A stretch of 7,904 nucleotides of DNA from Cohaesibacteraceae bacterium (GTDB lineage: Bacteria; Pseudomonadota; Alphaproteobacteria; Rhizobiales; Cohaesibacteraceae): contig JAESRR010000265.1 in assembly GCA_016764535.1 (NCBI GenBank), forward strand, positions 1 through 7,904, given 5' to 3'. The notes below the pieces were generated by a model. The model saw only the letters and a program-made list of their open reading frames with translations. It made no database searches and had not been told where the DNA came from. Of this stretch, positions 5,828 through 7,904 are shown piece after piece (within the stretch, counting starts at the first letter, position 1; each line of letters opens with the position of its first letter). A program made the position numbers and the translations under genes.

Positions 5828-7904
5828 ATGGCCAACAAAATGTTAATCGACGCCACCCACCCGGAAGAAACCCGGGTTGTGGTGGTCCGTGGAAATCGTG
5901 TTGAAGAATTTGATTTTGAAGCAGCAAATCGCAAGCAATTGCGCGGGAATATATATCTAGCAAAGGTAACGCGTGTTGAACCCTCTTTGCAGGCCGCATT
6001 TGTGGATTATGGCGGAAATCGTCATGGTTTTCTGGCGTTTAGCGAAATCCATCCCGACTATTACCAGATACCGGTAGCAGATCGACAGGCCTTGCTCGAT
6101 GCAGAAGAGGCAGAGAGAGCTGTTCAGGAAGAAGAGCCAGAAATTGCGCCTGTTGAATCCAAAACTGGCGCGCAAGACGAAATTTCTCCCGAAGATGAAG
6201 TTGAAACTGTTGGTTCCGACGACGCTATGGAAGAAGTTCCTGTGCGCCGGAGCAAACGTGCCAAGCAATACAAGATTCAGGAAGTCATAAAACGCCGGCA
6301 GATCATCCTTGTTCAGGTTGTCAAGGAAGAGCGCGGAAACAAGGGAGCAGCTCTTACTACGTATTTGTCTCTTGCCGGTCGGTATTCGGTATTGATGCCC
6401 AACACTGCCCGGGGTGGCGGTATTTCCCGCAAAATCACAAATGTGACCGACAGAAAACGTTTGAAGAAAATCGCTTCCGAACTTGATGTACCAGAAGGTA
6501 TGGGTGTCATTTTGAGAACCGCCGGTGCCAACCGCACCAAAGTGGAAATCAAACGGGATTTTGAGTACCTTCTACGTCTATGGGAGAACGTCAGGGATTT
6601 GACCCTGGAATCGTCTGCACCAACTCTGGTTTATGAAGAAGGGTCCCTGATCAAGCGGTCGATTCGTGATCTTTACAACAAGGACATTGAAGAAATTCTT
6701 GTCAGTGGCGATGAGGGTTATAAGGAAGCCAAAGGCTTCATGCGTATGCTGATGCCAAGCCACGCAAAACACGTGCAGCCATATCGCGATCAACTACCGG
6801 TATTTACAAGATTTGCAGTAGAGGCCCAGCTTGATGCTATGTTCTCGCCACAAGTCACGCTGCGATCGGGCGGTTACATCGTCATCGATCAAACCGAAGC
6901 ACTTGTTTCAATTGATGTGAACTCGGGTAAATCTACCAGAGAACACAACATTGAAGACACAGCGCTGGCAACCAATCTGGAAGCATCCGAAGAGATTTCA
7001 AGACAACTCAGACTCCGCGATCTTGCCGGTCTGGTTGTGATTGATTTCATTGACATGGAAGAAAAACGCAACAATCGATCTGTTGAAAAACGTATGAAAG
7101 ATTGTTTGAAATCCGACCGCGCTCGAATTCAGGTTGGGCGGATCTCGCATTTTGGTCTGATGGAAATGTCGCGTCAGCGAATTCGGACCGGTGTTCTCGA
7201 AAGTAGCATGGATCCATGTCCGCATTGTCACGGTACGGGACATGTCAGAGCTTCTGAATCTGTTGCCCTACATGTTTTACGCGCGATTGAGGCACATTTG
7301 CTTGGCGGTTTCACTCACCATCTTGTTGTGAGGACCCGTACCAACGTTGCACTTTATATCCTCAATCAGAAACGTTCTCACATCAGTGAAATGGAAGTCA
7401 GATTTGGTGTGGGTATCAATCTAACAGCAGATGATACTATTAGCCTTGATCATCTGGTGCTTGAGAACGGAGAATTGCTGGACGAGCCTGTTCCAGCCGC
7501 TGAAGATACTGCACCTGTGGTAATGGAAGAAGCTCACAGAGCCGAAGAAATTGAACCACAAATAGTAGAAGCAGAAGTAGAAGAAGAAGAAGATCCGGAA
7601 AGCGAAACTCCGAGTAAAAAACGCAGAAAACGCAGGCGTCGTAGAAGGGGAACCCGGGATGAGGTCAACGTAAACGCTGAACAACCTTCAAGCACAGAAA
7701 ATGAAGTTTCTTCTACAGAAGAACCGCAGGATGCTCCTGAAAACGATACCGAAAGTGTAGAACCTGTCCAGACTTCTTCCGAGACGGATGAAAAAGATGA
7801 CGAGGATCGTCCTCGTCGAAGCAGAAGACGCGGGCGCCGTGGTGGAAGAAGAAACAAACGTGGACGCACTGAAGATGGGGATGATATTTCCCAGGAATCC
7901 GCGA
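5828..7904 (+). CDS. rne: Ribonuclease E, 3' end outside the window
   Basis: This essential endonuclease starts mRNA decay and processes rRNA and tRNA precursors, usually as the core of a degradosome. The visible 692 codons start at ATG 5828 with GGAG 9 nt upstream (5815-5818). The S1 region (about residues 38-190) is split by an insertion of roughly 60 residues, acidic then basic (about 86-146), compared with E. coli. Arg230-Thr231 match the 5'-phosphate sensor (E. coli R169/T170). Asp363 (SIDVNSG) and Asp406 (VIDFIDM) match the catalytic magnesium ligands D303/D346. Cys464 and Cys467 (CPHC) form the zinc link for tetramer assembly. After about 555 the protein becomes a disordered scaffold with Glu-rich runs and two Arg/Lys-rich patches (597-607 and 661-680), probably RNA-binding. 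No stop is reached, so the gene is cut by the window end. It is divergent from the amidase and probably autoregulated through its long leader. Confidence 0.97.
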   Translation, partial: MANKMLIDATHPEETRVVVVRGNRVEEFDFEAANRKQLRGNIYLAKVTRVEPSLQAAFVDYGGNRHGFLAFSEIHPDYYQIPVADRQALLDAEEAERAVQEEEPEIAPVESKTGAQDEISPEDEVETVGSDDAMEEVPVRRSKRAKQYKIQEVIKRRQIILVQVVKEERGNKGAALTTYLSLAGRYSVLMPNTARGGGISRKITNVTDRKRLKKIASELDVPEGMGVILRTAGANRTKVEIKRDFEYLLRLWENVRDLTLESSAPTLVYEEGSLIKRSIRDLYNKDIEEILVSGDEGYKEAKGFMRMLMPSHAKHVQPYRDQLPVFTRFAVEAQLDAMFSPQVTLRSGGYIVIDQTEALVSIDVNSGKSTREHNIEDTALATNLEASEEISRQLRLRDLAGLVVIDFIDMEEKRNNRSVEKRMKDCLKSDRARIQVGRISHFGLMEMSRQRIRTGVLESSMDPCPHCHGTGHVRASESVALHVLRAIEAHLLGGFTHHLVVRTRTNVALYILNQKRSHISEMEVRFGVGINLTADDTISLDHLVLENGELLDEPVPAAEDTAPVVMEEAHRAEEIEPQIVEAEVEEEEDPESETPSKKRRKRRRRRRGTRDEVNVNAEQPSSTENEVSSTEEPQDAPENDTESVEPVQTSSETDEKDDEDRPRRSRRRGRRGGRRNKRGRTEDGDDISQESA

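Noticed and set aside
5521..5904. 127-residue plus-strand open frame overlapping the rne start
   Set aside because: It runs out of frame into the first 77 nt of rne, which is securely recognised, and has no family likeness.
7534..7869. Ser/Arg-rich minus-strand open frame opposite the rne tail
   Set aside because: It is the antisense shadow of the low-complexity Glu/Arg-rich rne scaffold. Such repetitive codons avoid stops on the other strand.
1..7904. Mobile element, CRISPR array, toxin-antitoxin or defence system
   Set aside because: There are no transposase, integrase or spaced direct repeats and no foreign-looking gene. All coding space is taken by four core genes.

Overview
The window looks like the chromosome of an alphaproteobacterium, most likely close to the Rhizobiales/Hyphomicrobiales. 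I infer this from recalled family resemblance, not from a search: the RNase E N-terminus with a long insertion in its S1 region, the style of the PBP1A N-terminus, and the gene order RNase E / amidase / PBP1A / RF2. All genes are core housekeeping genes. I see no insertion sequence, prophage gene, CRISPR array, tRNA or rRNA.

Layout: three genes run leftward in the left two thirds. From right to left they are a periplasmic N-acetylmuramoyl-L-alanine amidase (3947-5194), the bifunctional peptidoglycan synthase PBP1A (mrcA, 1301-3757) and peptide chain release factor 2 (prfB, 50-1178). The gaps between them are 189 and 122 nt, so they may form an operon or have separate promoters. prfB is not a simple 321-codon frame. 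It starts at 1178, meets an in-frame TGA after 23 codons, and continues by the classic +1 programmed frameshift (AGGAGG CAT CTT TGA C) to give a 375-residue protein.

The rightmost third holds rne (RNase E) on the plus strand. It starts at 5828 and runs off the window after 692 codons, inside its disordered C-terminal scaffold. It is divergent from the amidase gene.

The 633-nt divergent region (5195-5827) has no conventional gene and is the most interesting part. It has candidate back-to-back promoters near 5232-5285. It also has several strong inverted repeats that would fold into stem-loops in an rne leader of about 560 nt, and a 9-codon open frame (MYSSRYLFM, 5526-5555) with a better Shine-Dalgarno sequence than most genes here. 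A long structured leader fits the known idea that RNase E autoregulates through its 5' UTR (established in E. coli). The elements and the leader peptide here are read only from the sequence and remain hypotheses.

Functionally, the amidase cuts peptidoglycan crosslinking peptides from glycan strands during division while PBP1A makes new strands. RF2 ends translation at UGA and UAA codons, and RNase E starts mRNA decay and rRNA/tRNA processing. I found no convincing undescribed multi-gene system; the candidates for novelty are regulatory RNA features upstream of rne.
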